NCBI RefSeq assembly: GCF_004210375.1
Contig: NW_027467782.1
Span: 36,383,771-36,447,770 of the forward strand
Length of the DNA: 64,000 nucleotides
Source of the DNA: Tachypleus tridentatus
Lineage: Eukaryota; Arthropoda; Merostomata; Xiphosura; Limulidae
Direction of reading: 5' to 3'
Shown piece after piece: positions 47,601 to 59,006 of this stretch; the stretch's first letter is position 1, and every line of letters begins with the position of its first letter. The translations under genes were made by a program, and so were the position numbers. The notes under the pieces were generated by a model, which saw nothing but the letters and a program-made list of their open reading frames with translations, searched no databases and was not told the origin of the DNA.

Positions 47601-49895
47601 CTATGTGATCAAATTCATAAAATATGTGTGTGATCAAACTATGTGATCAAATTGATGGAATGAGTGTCTGATCAAACTATGTGATCGAATTGATGGAATG
47701 TGTGTCTAATCAAACTATGTGATCAAATTGATGGAAATGAGTCTGATCAAACTATGTGATCAAATTGATGGTGTGTGTGTCTGATCAAACTATGTGATCA
47801 AATTGATTCAATATGTGAGTGATCAAACTATGTGATCAAATTGATGGAATGAGTGTCTGATCAAACTATGTGATCAAATTGATGGTATGAGTGTCTGATC
47901 AAACTATGTGATCGAATTGATGGAATGAGTGTCTAATCAAACTATGTGATCGAAAAATGATGGAATGAGTGTCTGATCAAACTATGTGATCGAATTGATG
48001 GAATGTGTGTCTGATCAAACTATGTGATCAAATTGATGGAATGAGTGTCTGATCAAACTATGTGATCAAATTAATGGAATGAGTGTCTGATCAAACTATG
48101 TGATCAAATTGATGGAATGAATGTCTGATCAAACTATGTGATCGAATTGATGGAATACGTGTCTGATCAAACTATGTGATCGAATTGATGGAATGAATTG
48201 ATCAAACAATGTGATCAAATTGATAAAATGAGTGTCTGATCAAACGATGTGATCGATGTAATGAATTGATGATCAAACTATGTGATCGAATTGATGGAGT
48301 GCGAATTGTGTCTGATCAAACTAGATGATAAAATTGATGGAATGAGAGTCTGATCAAACTATGTATTTGAGTTGATGGAATGTGTGTCTAATCAAACTAT
48401 GTGATCAAATTGATGGAAATGTGTGATCAAACTATCTGATGAAATTGATAAAATGAGTGTCTGATCAAACTATGTGATCAAATTGATGGAATGAGTGTCT
48501 GATCAAACTATGTGATCGAATTGATGGAATGAGTGTCTGATCAAACTATTTGATCGATTTGATAAAATGAGTGTCTGATCAAACAATGTGATCAAATTGA
48601 TAAAATAAGTGTCTGATCAAACTATTTGATCAAACTGATGGAATGTGTGTCTGATCAAACTGTGTGATCAAATTGATGGAATGAGTGTCTGCTGACACTA
48701 TGTGATGAAATTGATGGAATGAGTGTCTGATCAAACAATATGATCCAATTGATTGAGTGAGTGTCTAATCAAACTATGTGATCAAATTGATAAAATGTGT
48801 GTCTGATCAAACTATGTGATCGAGTTGATGGAATATGTGTCTCATCAAACTATGTGATCAAATTGATGGAATGAGTGTCTGATCAAACTATGTGATCAAA
48901 TTGATGGAATGAGTGTCTGATCAAACTATGTGATCGAATTGATGGAATGAGTGTCTGATCAAACTATGTGATCGAAATGATGGAATGAATGTCTGATCAA
49001 ACAATGTGATCGAGTTGATGGAATGAATTATTGATCAAACTATGTGATCGAAATGATGGAATGAATGATTGATCAAACTATGTGATCGAATTGATGGAGT
49101 GCGTGTCTGATCAAACTAGGTGATCAAATTGATGGAATGTGTGTCTAATCAAACTGTGTGATGAAATTGATGGAATGAGTGTCTGGTCAAACAATGTGAT
49201 CAAATTGTTAAAATAAGTGTCTGATCAAGCTATGTTATCAAATTGATGGAATGTGTCTCTGATCAAACAATGTGATAAAATTGAATAAATGAGTGTCTGA
49301 TCAAAGTATGTGATCAAATTGATGGTTTGTGTGTCTGATCAAAGTATGTGATCAAATTGATGGTTTGTGTGTCTGATCAAACTAAATGATCGAAATGATG
49401 GAAAGAGTGTCTGATCAAACTATGTGATCAAATTGATGGAATACGTGTCTGATCAAACTATGTGATCAAATTATAGGAATGAGTGTCTGATCAAATTATG
49501 TGATCGAATTGATGGAATGAATGTCTGATCAAACTATGTGATCGAATTGATGGAATAAGTGTCTGATCAAACAATGTGATCAAATTGATGGAATGAGTGT
49601 CTGATCAATCTATGTGATCGAATTGATGGAATGAGTTTCTCATCAAACTATGTGATCAAATTAGTGGAATGAGTGTCTGATCAAACTATGTGATCGAATT
49701 GATGGAATAAGTGTATGATCAAACTGTGTGATGAAATTGATGGAATGAGTGTCTGAACAAACTATGTGATGAAATTGATAGAATGTGTGTCTGATCAAAC
49801 TATGTGATGAAATTGATAGAATGTGTGTCTGATTAAACTATGTGATCGAATTGCTGGAATAAGTGTCTGATCAAACTATGTTGTCAAATTGATGA
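38650..49895. repeat. Satellite array, 38-bp unit, about 295 copies (11.2 kb)
   Basis: The unit can be read as TGATCAAATTGATGGAATG followed by AGTGTCTGATCAAACTATG. It holds two TGATCA palindromes spaced 25 and 13 bp apart. The commonest variant replaces GAGTGTC with GTGTGTC; others are GATAAAAT and GATCGAAT. Roughly 43450-47400 is nearly uniform, while 38650-43000 and 47600-49895 carry many substitutions and partial units, the pattern expected when unequal exchange homogenises the middle. A few irregular units (for example near 43935, 44690, 45250) mark exchange or slippage points. No coding or promoter feature seen. It ends abruptly against a truncated SINE at 49901. Confidence 0.98.
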
Positions 49896-49900
49896 AATAA

Positions 49901-50078
49901 GCCGTGGGGGCGTTATAACGTGACGGTCAATGCCACTATTCGTTGGTAAAAGAGTAGCCCAAGAGTTGGCGGTGGGTGGTGATGACTAGTTGCCTTCCCT
50001 CTAGTCTTACACTGCTAAATTAGGGACGGCTAGCAGAGATAGCCCTCGAGTAGCTTTGTGCGAAATTCAAAAAAAATA
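49901..50078 (+). mobile_element. Family A SINE, 5'-truncated, at the satellite edge
   Basis: Begins GCCGTGGGGGCGTTATAACG, that is, beyond the tRNA head, and continues through the body to GTGCGAAATTCAAAAAAAAT. The break coincides with the last satellite unit. No matching target-site repeat is visible. Confidence 0.9.
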
Positions 50079-51360
50079 TATAATGCTCTATTGACAATTG
50101 ATTAGAACAACGATTTTTCGACTAAATGCAGCACGCTTAATACTAATAGTGTTACTTAACATCTTTCAGTAACTAAATTAGTTGTTAAGAAATAATTAGT
50201 AGCTAATTTTACTTTCATATTTTCATCCTGCATTCTACGCGATCAGTTAGTGTGAAACAGTAATTTATTTTTTTAAATAAGTAAAAATACCATAATCTAA
50301 CCATGTGCACCTCTGCCTAATTTTAGATAAACCAACAAATGGAACTTCGCTTTATAGAAATTTTCACTTTCATGCATCAGTAGTTTTAAAACCCTATTAC
50401 TAATATCTGATTGGTCATGTTTGACACTGTATACTGTAAACATTAGGAATATTCGTATTGATTTTAAGATGTTTTCTCATCTGCAAAGATTTTCCTTAAA
50501 TGATCATTTAGGTTTCGTAAAATCGCAGAGCGGAACGAAATTAAAGACGTAACTTGTTAGAAGTAAAGTGTGGAACTAAGTTAAAGATTTTGGGTTTGTT
50601 TTTGTAGCAGTTTCTCAAATCACTACAGTGATTGAGTTAGAGTTAGCCGCATAACTACTGTATCTGATTCTGTGTATTGTACTGGTGAGAACTTAATACA
50701 GACAAACGATTTACTATATTACTAAACCAACATTTAAACGAACCACTTAACAGACTTCTTGGTCTTAAAATTTAAGACTTTGTACTTCATAAAATTTATT
50801 GTTTGTCATTCCAATAGTGTTTTTTTTTCCAAAACATTTTGTAACTTGCACCTAATATACAGTACTGTACAAGGCTAATGTTTAAATACTTAGCCAGCTT
50901 GGCTTGGTCCCCTTTAAACTAAAAATTTACAAAATAAGATTTTTGTTTATCATTGACCTGTTGTTTTAATATACAAGTCAAATTAAGACTCGACTATAAT
51001 GTTGCAACAAAGACTATCATTAAATAGAATCTTTTGTTCTTCTGCTTCAAAAGAGGAGCTTTCTCAGTCATTAACTTTCGTTCTCTGCTTGGTTCATTCT
51101 GTTGCTCTGGGACTTTCTTTCTTTCTTCTTTTATCTATTTATTTAAATTTTCTGTTGGGAGAAAATTTCAAAAATTACACAAATCTAATTTGTGACAATT
51201 TCATCTCAATTTTGATTTTTCTAACGAAATGCTTGCTTCACGTAGTTTACTATGGCATTAGCAAGATCCAGTTTGGAGATTTTACAATAAATCGCCGAGT
51301 AGTATATTAATACCTTGAACTTTGCCTTACTTACATTATTGGCAACTTCTTCAGTCGGTT
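50079..51360. other. Unassigned DNA with a hydrophobic ORF
   Basis: An ATG-started ORF of 103 codons at 50999-51310 is hydrophobic and T-rich (LSFFLLLSIYLNFLLGE, then LICDNFISILIFL). It could be a membrane-protein exon of the same gene as 51842-52063, but there is no homology and T-rich DNA often gives such frames by chance. The rest shows nothing. Confidence 0.35.
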
Positions 51361-51608
51361 GTTTTTTAAATTTCGCACAAAGCTACACGAGGGCTATCTG
51401 CGCTAGCCGTTCCTAATTTTGCAGTGTAAGACTCGAGGGAAGGCAACTAGTGATCATCGCCAACTCTTGGGATACTCTTTTACCAAGTGGGATTGACTAT
51501 CACATAAATCCCCCACGGCTGAAAAGACGAGCATGTTTGTCGCGGGGATTCGAATCCACGACCCTCGGATTACGAGTCAATTACCCTAACCACCTGGCCA
51601 TGCCGGGC
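51361..51608 (-). mobile_element. tRNA-derived SINE, family A, with internal deletions
   Basis: Minus-strand copy from TTTTTTAAATTTCGCACAAA to CCATGCCGGGC. Short deletions in the body shorten it (GATCATCGCCAACTCTTGGG, ACCAAGTGGGATTGACTATC). Confidence 0.88.
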
Positions 51609-51841
51609 TCAGTTGTTACACATACCGTAGTGTTACGTATTTATTTCGGACTTGTATCAGATTTATTACACCACGTATGTTTGGAATTATGATTTCAAAT
51701 AGCTGGGAATTTTAAATTAGAAGTTAATTGAATTTCATAATGTAACAAATTTGTATTCGCCAACAAGATCCATGCATACATTTTTTTTTTCTTTTTTAAC
51801 ACATTTCAATATACAAAGTACAATTTATTACCTTGTTGCAG

Positions 51842-52063
51842 ATAATTAATACACGATTATATACAGAATTTTACAATCTCGCAAACACCATAGTCTTCTA
51901 CCTGGTCTATAACTGTTTTATCTACGACAGGTCCACAAAGCACAAACCATTCCTGTTCATACACATACCCTTACTTCACTTGACGGGAATACTAGCTATA
52001 CTTGTGTGGCCCATCGCGGTTTACAAGCTTATTTTCCAGAGAAAATATCTAGAAATATTGTAG
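51842..52063 (+). CDS. Probable 3'-terminal exon of a membrane protein, product not recognised
   Basis: A pyrimidine-rich stretch (51781-51798) and TTATTACCTTGTTGCAG lead to an acceptor AG at 51840-51841. From 51842 an open frame of 73 codons ends at TAG (52061-52063). Base use is more balanced than in the surroundings (for example CCCTTACTTCACTTGACGG). It encodes two likely membrane segments (about residues 14-30, LANTIVFYLVYNCFIY, and 45-68, IPLLHLTGILAILVWPIAVY), joined by a short basic loop (DRSTKHK), and a basic tail (KLIFQRKYLEIL). The exon would be phase 0. A possible poly(A) signal AATAAA lies at 52387-52392. I do not recognise the family. No upstream exon was firmly found, and the intron to its left holds a SINE. 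If real, the gene runs left toward or across the satellite. Confidence 0.5.
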   Translation: MINTRLYTEFYNLANTIVFYLVYNCFIYDRSTKHKPFLFIHIPLLHLTGILAILVWPIAVYKLIFQRKYLEIL

Positions 52064-55000
52064 AAAGAAATACTAACGTCCGAAGTTAACTCCGAAGTTG
52101 AACGGATCGTAGAGTTAAATCTATAAACGTTCCAAGTGGAACGTCTGTTTTCCTACTAATAAGCGTTTATCACAACTATAGCTTACAAGACTTAGTTTAG
52201 TGACCTGTACCTGACCACTAATCCATTCTCACTCTCTCTCTCTCTGCGCGTCGGTTAATATACTTTTAGGTGAGATTCTTGATTTTATTCCTGACTCTTC
52301 TACAAACTTGGAGAACGGGCAAAATTTCGATACGCGTCCAGCAATATACGTCACACGTATCAAACGGAAACGTATGCAAGCACTAAAATAAATGTGTAAC
52401 TGTAAATGAGTTTCAGTAGCTTTAGTAAAATTGTGTATTTCTTTGCTTCTATATTTTGCATTTTCCTTTTGCTGCTTTTGAAGTTAACTAAATCCTATTC
52501 TCATTTAAGTTCAATACCACTGCATTTATTTAAAGAATCATTTGCCTCATGCTCTATCAGATTTCCATGCTAAACCTTGCCTGGACAGATTAATATCCGT
52601 AAGTCTAACAAAGTACTTATTTTCCCCATATAGACTGCTGTGCAGCAGTTTTGCGGCATCAAACCCGTATTTTGAACTACATTTAAAGTGGTGCCAAAGT
52701 GAAGCAAAGCTTTACAAGTTTAGTTGGTATTTACCTTGACTTTCAATTTATACCTAGCATATTTCCACTCTTTTTGGAAACAATAACTACAAAACATGGT
52801 TCTACGGAACGACTTTGTGAAGCAAAATGGTGGTAGCAAACGTAATACAGTATCCACTTTATTGTGGACTCTACGTATGGAAACTGACTATACCAGTTGC
52901 TATAAAAAATATGCTGCCCTTTCCCCAATTTTTGTTACTGAAAATGTAGAAATTGATCTTTATTCTTAGGTCAGGTTTTGAACGACCAATAGTGACTGAG
53001 CTTCATCTTGAGATTTCTTTATTTGGCTGTCTTCTTCATCTGCTGCTGCTAACCCCAGCTTATTACTGCTTTCATCTTAAAGTCAGTCATTTCCTAACTA
53101 CCTTGCTCTCCTTTTAAAAAGTGAAAAATGTATCGGTTCTTTGTTTCTCCATTTTCAATTAAGATGCTTTAAATATGCTATGCTGCTGCCTTCAAAAAGT
53201 CTGCATGATTCCCGACACTAGGCTTATTAGGTCGTCAAAAATGCGATATTAATTTCCTAATTTCTTGACTAACCAATAGTTAATGGCTATCTACTACTTG
53301 TATATAGTATTTTAAGAAAAAATAAATTTATTACAGTTCAAAATTTTCAAAATCAACTAACAAATCACTTTATCAAACAAACTGTGGAAAAATCAATATA
53401 AATCTTCAGGAATAAACCACTTAGCCAATTTCAATTTTTGATAGTGGTGATACATTTTCAATATCCGTTTTAGAATATTAACTTAAATTTACGATTACCA
53501 TTCTAAGTAATGGAACTGAATTATAAACACACTTGCACCTTAAAACCCCCTTTTGTAAACAGTTAATTATGAAAGTTTAAATATTTAAACATTGGTAAGA
53601 CGTCAATGCCTGCTATAAACTGTAACATAATGCTATTTTGGCAACAAGCATTTAACTATTTTTAGATCAGATTTTATTTTCAACTTGACATCGTGTGTAA
53701 CTGTGGGTTAAATATAAATATCGCTGTTACTGAGATATATTGAAAAATAATAGATTAATGGAGGTTTTTTAATATTTAAATTTGTCAGCTATAAACTGAC
53801 TTGGGCAGTGGAGGTAGAAGAACTCCTAACATTCTACCAGTTATTTATTGGATAACTTCAATATTGTTTAGAAATTTCTTTTTCTTGTGGTTAAAAGCAT
53901 AATGTGGTACTTGGATTAGTTTTTAAACCAACTACCAGTTTATTTCACAATGATATATTTTTTTACTCTTGCTGTGTTAATGTCTTTTACTTGCACTGTT
54001 AATATACATACATACACACATGTACTATGCATATTTCAAATAACTTTTGTAAATGGGTACAGGCTATCAGAAATTAAAATTGTAGATTGTTATACAAGTT
54101 ATTTGAATATCATACTTCATATTCCTATTAGATAAGAGTAAAAAGTAGTGTTTAAAATAATTCTACACTGTATATAGTATCTCTGTTTTTGCATAAGAAG
54201 TATATATTAAGTGAAGTTGATAAGCAGTCAAAAATAATTTCTCCCTTCTTTTTTGCAGGATTTCAAAGTGTTAAAGCTCCACAGCAGATGTTTTTCTTCC
54301 CCATTAGACTCTTTCAAGGTTGGCAAATGTGCAGTGAAGTCACTTCATATTATTCATATTTTTATTTCTTGTGAATTCTTCCAAGAGCAAAGATAGGTTA
54401 TATGATCAGTTACTCTGTACTCTGTAAGTGAGCTTGCAAGAAGTACTGTACACAAATATGCAAGCACAATAAACGAGTTCACAGTATGTGTATTTACTTG
54501 ACCTATTAGATAGTTTATATTACTGGACTTTTCAAGTGCATTTCTCTTCTACCTACTTGATTTAGATGTTTTAAATTAATTATTTTACATTATTTAACTA
54601 GGCTATTGACAGTAACCATTTGTGCTTATACACATGCAATGTAAACTTAAAACAAGGCAGTAAACACATGCCTGTTTTTACTACACTTTTCCTCACCCAC
54701 TTATAACTTGTTCTCAAATTGATCTTAACCTTAAGTCACTTTACATACTTGTATACAATTGTTCTATTAGTATCTGCCAAATAAGTGTAGGCATTTTATG
54801 CACCTGCTGTTTAACATTTTAACAGCACTGCTATTGTGTGCTATAATTTCAGAAATGAATACTAGCTCATTGCTGCTTAAAGAGCATACTGTAAAATGTG
54901 ATGTTAAGGTAGTTCCTTTTGAAAATTTTATGGGTGGAATTTGTGGTTTCAACATGATTGAGCATGAGCTACAATGGCAGGTTTAGGTGGACTGTTCCCA

Positions 55001-55439
55001 AACATGATAATTCATTTTAACAAACAAATGACTCTCTTCAGGATCCCAAGGTTTGTCATCAGTCTTCTCAACAGAACACATTTAGAAATGTTGCAACTTT
55101 AGATTTATTTTTAACTTCAGATATAGAAACCACTGAGAGTAGGTGGAGAACATCTGGGTGTAAATAAAAATTTCCCTTTAGATTTGTTTTGCTGCTTATG
55201 AAGATAAGGAATATTTTGGTTACAAATTTTAAAGTGTGTTTTGAAGGGATGTGTCAAGAATTCTGTTTTGAATAAAGTAGCTGAGTTATTTGGAGACTAT
55301 GATCATTGTAAAAATAATTAAATATTAACAATAAACTTCTTCCTTATGGGAAGAAATGAGTTGCTGCTAGTTAAAAACAGGTTGGCTAATGTGTAAGATT
55401 AAAAACATTTGAATTTAATTTATAAGTTAACTGGTGAGA
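52064..55439. other. Gene-poor DNA between the terminal exon and the BCAT exons
   Basis: Probably 3' UTR at first (an 8-bp-arm palindrome ACGTTCCAAGTGGAACGT at 52127-52144), then intergenic or intronic DNA. Searched by eye for the missing BCAT exons (the lysine-bearing KMGGNYG block and the FEGLKAFRG block); none found. ORFs at 52542, 53950, 54189 and 54798 lack splice or homology support. SINE density is markedly lower here than in 1-50 kb. Confidence 0.5.
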
Positions 55440-56260
55440 TAAGACTTGTATTATAGAATATAAAAAATTGGTGAAAACAAAAAATTAGGACATCAAGAAA
55501 GATTGAGGAGAGAATGGCCAAAAATTTCTAAACAAAATTTTCTTTTAAATGCATTAAAGGTAAACAATATTAGAATGAGAGTAGGACCCTTGAGGTCCTA
55601 AAGGAAGGCTATTATATAATTGAGATGGCTGAGTTATTAAATATTACTCTTGTTTTCTGCTACAGTTTCAAGCAGAATTCAACATCTTGTTGATAAATGG
55701 AGATGAAGATAACTTCATTAATTCTGAGCTGGTTAAGAAACATTGGAAGTCTTCAACAATAAGACTTCTGGTCCAAATTTTTCCCCAGTGGGTCTTGAAG
55801 GATGTTAGTACTAAGCAGCTCGCATATTCAATCTATTTTTGAATAGTGTGGCAGACACCAGAGGATGGGACATTAGCTAATGTAACTCCTTTTCAAGGGA
55901 AGTGACAGTTCTTGATGACGAGAAATCCACTAGAAATAAATGTATCTCTGAACGGCTGGTACAGGTATTAACAGTTTCCTTGATAAGGAGAGAACAGTGT
56001 TTTGACCTTCCAAGATCATCTTCACAGTAAGAAAGAGTTGACAATTGTTCCAGTAATTACTTGTCTTACATCAGTTGTGGAGAAATTTTGGAAAGTCTTG
56101 AAACTTCTAAGTTATTTAACAACTTAGAATCTTATGTGATAGTTGACATGACTTTACTAGAGGAGGGGTTAAAGGTGTAGATTTGTATCTGGATTTTCTG
56201 AAAATAGTTGACAAGATGCCATATAAAAGGCTTGTAAACAAAGCATAACTGTAATCTGTG
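55440..56260 (+). mobile_element. CR1/Jockey-like LINE, decayed reverse transcriptase region
   Basis: Scattered matches to CR1-type pol in several frames: VGPLRS at about 55580, EMAELLN-like near 55625, VLKDVSTKQLAYSIYF near 55795-55840, TPEDGTLANVTPFQGK (family VPEDWKLANVTPIFKKG) at 55857-55904, CLTSVVEKF near 56062-56090, and VDLYLDFLKIVDKMPYKRL (family VYLDFSKAFDKVPHKRL) near 56177-56233. The YADD-bearing part is absent. A PLE terminus splits it at about 55915-56035. Many frame breaks: an old copy, upstream of the BCAT exons and probably in an intron of that gene. Confidence 0.75.
55915..56035 (-). mobile_element. PLE terminus, inserted in the LINE
   Basis: TGATGACGAGAAATCCACTA, then CGGCTGGTACAGGTATTAAC and GAGAACAGTGTTTTGACCTT, the same order as the copies at 22986 and 56265 with substitutions. 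It separates two blocks of LINE reverse transcriptase. Confidence 0.6.
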
Positions 56261-56264
56261 ATGA

Positions 56265-56395
56265 CAAGCAAACTCATATGTAGAGAAAATTATACTCTTA
56301 AAAACGACTGGTATGGGTAGAGAAAGCACTAATGGAGGAGTGAACAACATTTTGACCTTCTTTCGTCATTGTCAGGTTCACAAAGTTTGTAATTT
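56265..56395 (-). mobile_element. PLE terminus fragment
   Basis: GACTGGTATGGGTAGAGAAA, GTGAACAACATTTTGACCTT, CTTTCGTCATTGTCAGGTTC. Diverged from the 28165 copy. It abuts the right end of the decayed LINE. Confidence 0.65.
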
Positions 56396-56750
56396 ACTCT
56401 ATTCTAACAACAGTAGCTTAAAACATATGTTTGTCTTATTTTAGCAACCACAGTTTATACCTGAAACATATTTTCTACTTTTAACAGTATCCTAAAATTT
56501 GTTTCACATCTATATTTAAGAAGTTTTATATGTAACATTTTGTATATAGGTAAATGTGGCTGAATTCAATATGTATATTTAAATCTTATTTTAATCCTAT
56601 TCTACTTTAATAATTAAGGCTTAATGCAATTTTTGTATTTTGTAGTTTATGAAAATCTAATTTACTGTAATAAATTCCTTTCATTATTTTTGTTAGAAAT
56701 TATAGCCCAACAATTTACATCCAAAGACATGCTGAAAAATGAATTTACAG

Positions 56751-59006
56751 CAAGTGTTGTGGATATTTGGAGAAGATCATCAGTTAACAGAAGTGGGAAC
56801 GATGAACATATTTGTACTGTTAATAAATGAGAAAGGAGGTTAGTCTGAACCTTGTACAGGATGTCAATATATCCAGTTATCTGTATTTATATCATGATTT
56901 GATGTATTTATCAGTTAAATATGAGTATTAAACACAGTAACAATAAACTATTAGTTCAGTATAAAACCATGATTTAGAAAAGTATTACAATTAAATCTTG
57001 GTTAAGAATAAGCTCATTAAAAAAACAACAAAAACTTGTAGCTATAAAGCCATAGACATACAATTATATTTTTTTTGTTGACCCTCATAGAGAAAGAGTT
57101 AATAACACCCCTCTGAATGGATTAATTCTTCCTGGTGTGACAAGACAGAGTTTGTTAGATTTAGCCAAAACATGGGTGAGACCTTTTTCTTTTAAACATA
57201 TTTACCTAATTTAGAAATGATCGTTTAGCAACATCCGAAGAAATCAGACCTATTAAATAGGAAAATCTTTCAGTTATTTACTTACAAAAATTACTCAACA
57301 AACAGAATAATCTAAAGATGCTAGAATTTTTTGTTTTTTAAAATGTATGTTTTGAACAAAAGTTAGTTTTATTCCTTTTTTCCAAAATGTCTGTTTCACA
57401 TACTAAAAACTTGTTTCTCCTTTACAGAATGAGTTCAAGGTATCTGAAAGACTGATAACTATGAAAGAAGTACTACATGCTCTAAAGGAAAACCAGGTAA
57501 AACAAATGAACACTATTTTTAATTTTACTACATTTCTTTGTTTTTCTTATAGCAAAGCCACATCAGGCTATCTGCAGTTCCAATATCAAATTGGTGTCTG
57601 TTAGATTCCTTCCAAGCAAAAATTTTGGGACCACTATAAAGTTTTAATTCCTAACTCTTAATAATTAAATATTCTCATTTTGGTTTTTAGCTAGATAAAG
57701 TAAATCTTGGTACAAATAATCTGTAGTATACAATAAAAGAGTGCATTTATCTGTGATACATCAAATGAAAACAAATTCTGGTATGATCTTTAAGTGTCTT
57801 CATGAAGTATTGTAATATACTAATATAACATGAACTGTGTTTTTCAAATTGTACTTGCTATTACTGTTGTCTGAAATTTTTATATATGTTATTTTACATG
57901 GTCATTTTATTTGTATATGCTATGTGGAAAGTTTTATATTTGGCTCTTTGGGAGATATACATGAATAGTGTGACTCATCCTGTAACTGTCTTCCAGTAGT
58001 TTAATGTTCTGAATATAGTTTGAATTCATTCAGGAGCTTTTTGATGTGTTGGTAATATATACAGTTCTGGTGAGTGGTTATGTCTCTAATTTATCTACCA
58101 AAAGTGTCTTTGGTAAGCAAGATGTCCAATGGTTGTAAAGGGATTAGGATTCAATTATTTTTGCAACTTACTATTCATTAAACCTTTTTAAATTATTTTA
58201 ATATACTGTACCATGCAATGTGTAACATTTAATATAAGTAAAACTTTGTTGCTTGAACATATTACTCCTGTCTTACAAAACACTCACACAATGAGAAAGT
58301 TCAGTTTATAAGGGAATCTGATGTATGTGAATTAATGTCTTTGTATAGCTACTGGAGATTTTGGAAGTGGTACAGCATGTGTAGTGTGCCCAGTGAGCCG
58401 TATCCATTACATGGGACATGATTATAACATCCCTACCATGGAACATGTTCAACCATTGAACCTGAGGTTTCTCAAAACACTAAGTGATATTCAGGTATTT
58501 ATAGCAGTTGAACTTAGTCAAGGTTTGGCATCTAGGTTTGTAATTTAATTAGTTGTAGTTAGCCAGGTAAGCATACTGTTTTACATGTTAGTATTTTATT
58601 AAATGGTTACTGCAACCTCCAATAGCTTCCCAGTTGTAATTTCAAATAGTTATGTCTGTTCACATCTTATTTTTCTGCTGTTGTCTTTCTAATGTTTAAG
58701 AGTACAATATATTTAGTTTCATTAGTTAGCTTACTTTGACAAAACTGCTTGTCTCTTGAAATATAAATTCCAAATTCACGTCAATGTTTATATTGCTTAC
58801 TCTTAATGAAGAAATCTTTTAATGTAGCAGTTACATATTAGATTTAATGTAGTAATAGTATTTTATAAAGTTGTGTAATATAAATTTGGATAACAAACAC
58901 TATTCTTTTATTTGCCAATCAGTATGGTAGGATTCCACATAAATGGGTAGAGGAGATTGAAGATGTTCCTGGGATTCAGTTGGAGTCTGTGGAAGAAAGG
59001 GTTTAG
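56751..59006 (+). CDS. BCAT: Branched-chain-amino-acid aminotransferase, C-terminal exons
   Basis: Five exons: 56751-56838, 57091-57175, 57428-57496, 58349-58494 and 58923-59006 (stop TAG 59004-59006). All have GT/AG introns (252, 252, 852 and 428 bp) with consistent phases 1,0,0,0. Motifs match the fold-type IV PLP aminotransferase BCAT, which moves the amino group of Leu, Ile or Val to 2-oxoglutarate. Exon 1 has [15 protein letters not shown] with the Glu that contacts the PLP pyridine nitrogen. Exon 2 has ELITP then [19 protein letters not shown]. Exon 3 has [18 protein letters not shown]. Exon 4 has [17 protein letters not shown] with the CxxC redox pair and the phosphate-binding Thr, then [15 protein letters not shown]. 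Exon 5 begins [12 protein letters not shown] and is longer than the vertebrate end. The PLP lysine and the first half of the protein are not in the exons found. Exons 2 and 4 each lack one base in a homopolymer (C4 at 57108-57111, T4 at 58359-58362) relative to the family frame. This could be assembly error or a decaying gene. The identification itself is firm; functionality is not. Confidence 0.9.
57536..57572 (-). mobile_element. Family B SINE fragment in a BCAT intron
   Basis: TTTGTTTTTCTTATAGCAAA followed by GCCACATCAGGCTATCTGC: only the tail-proximal 37 bp remain, in the third intron. Confidence 0.65.

Noticed and set aside
38650-49895. CRISPR-like array
   Set aside because: Units are adjacent copies of one 38-bp sequence without unique spacers, in a eukaryotic context.
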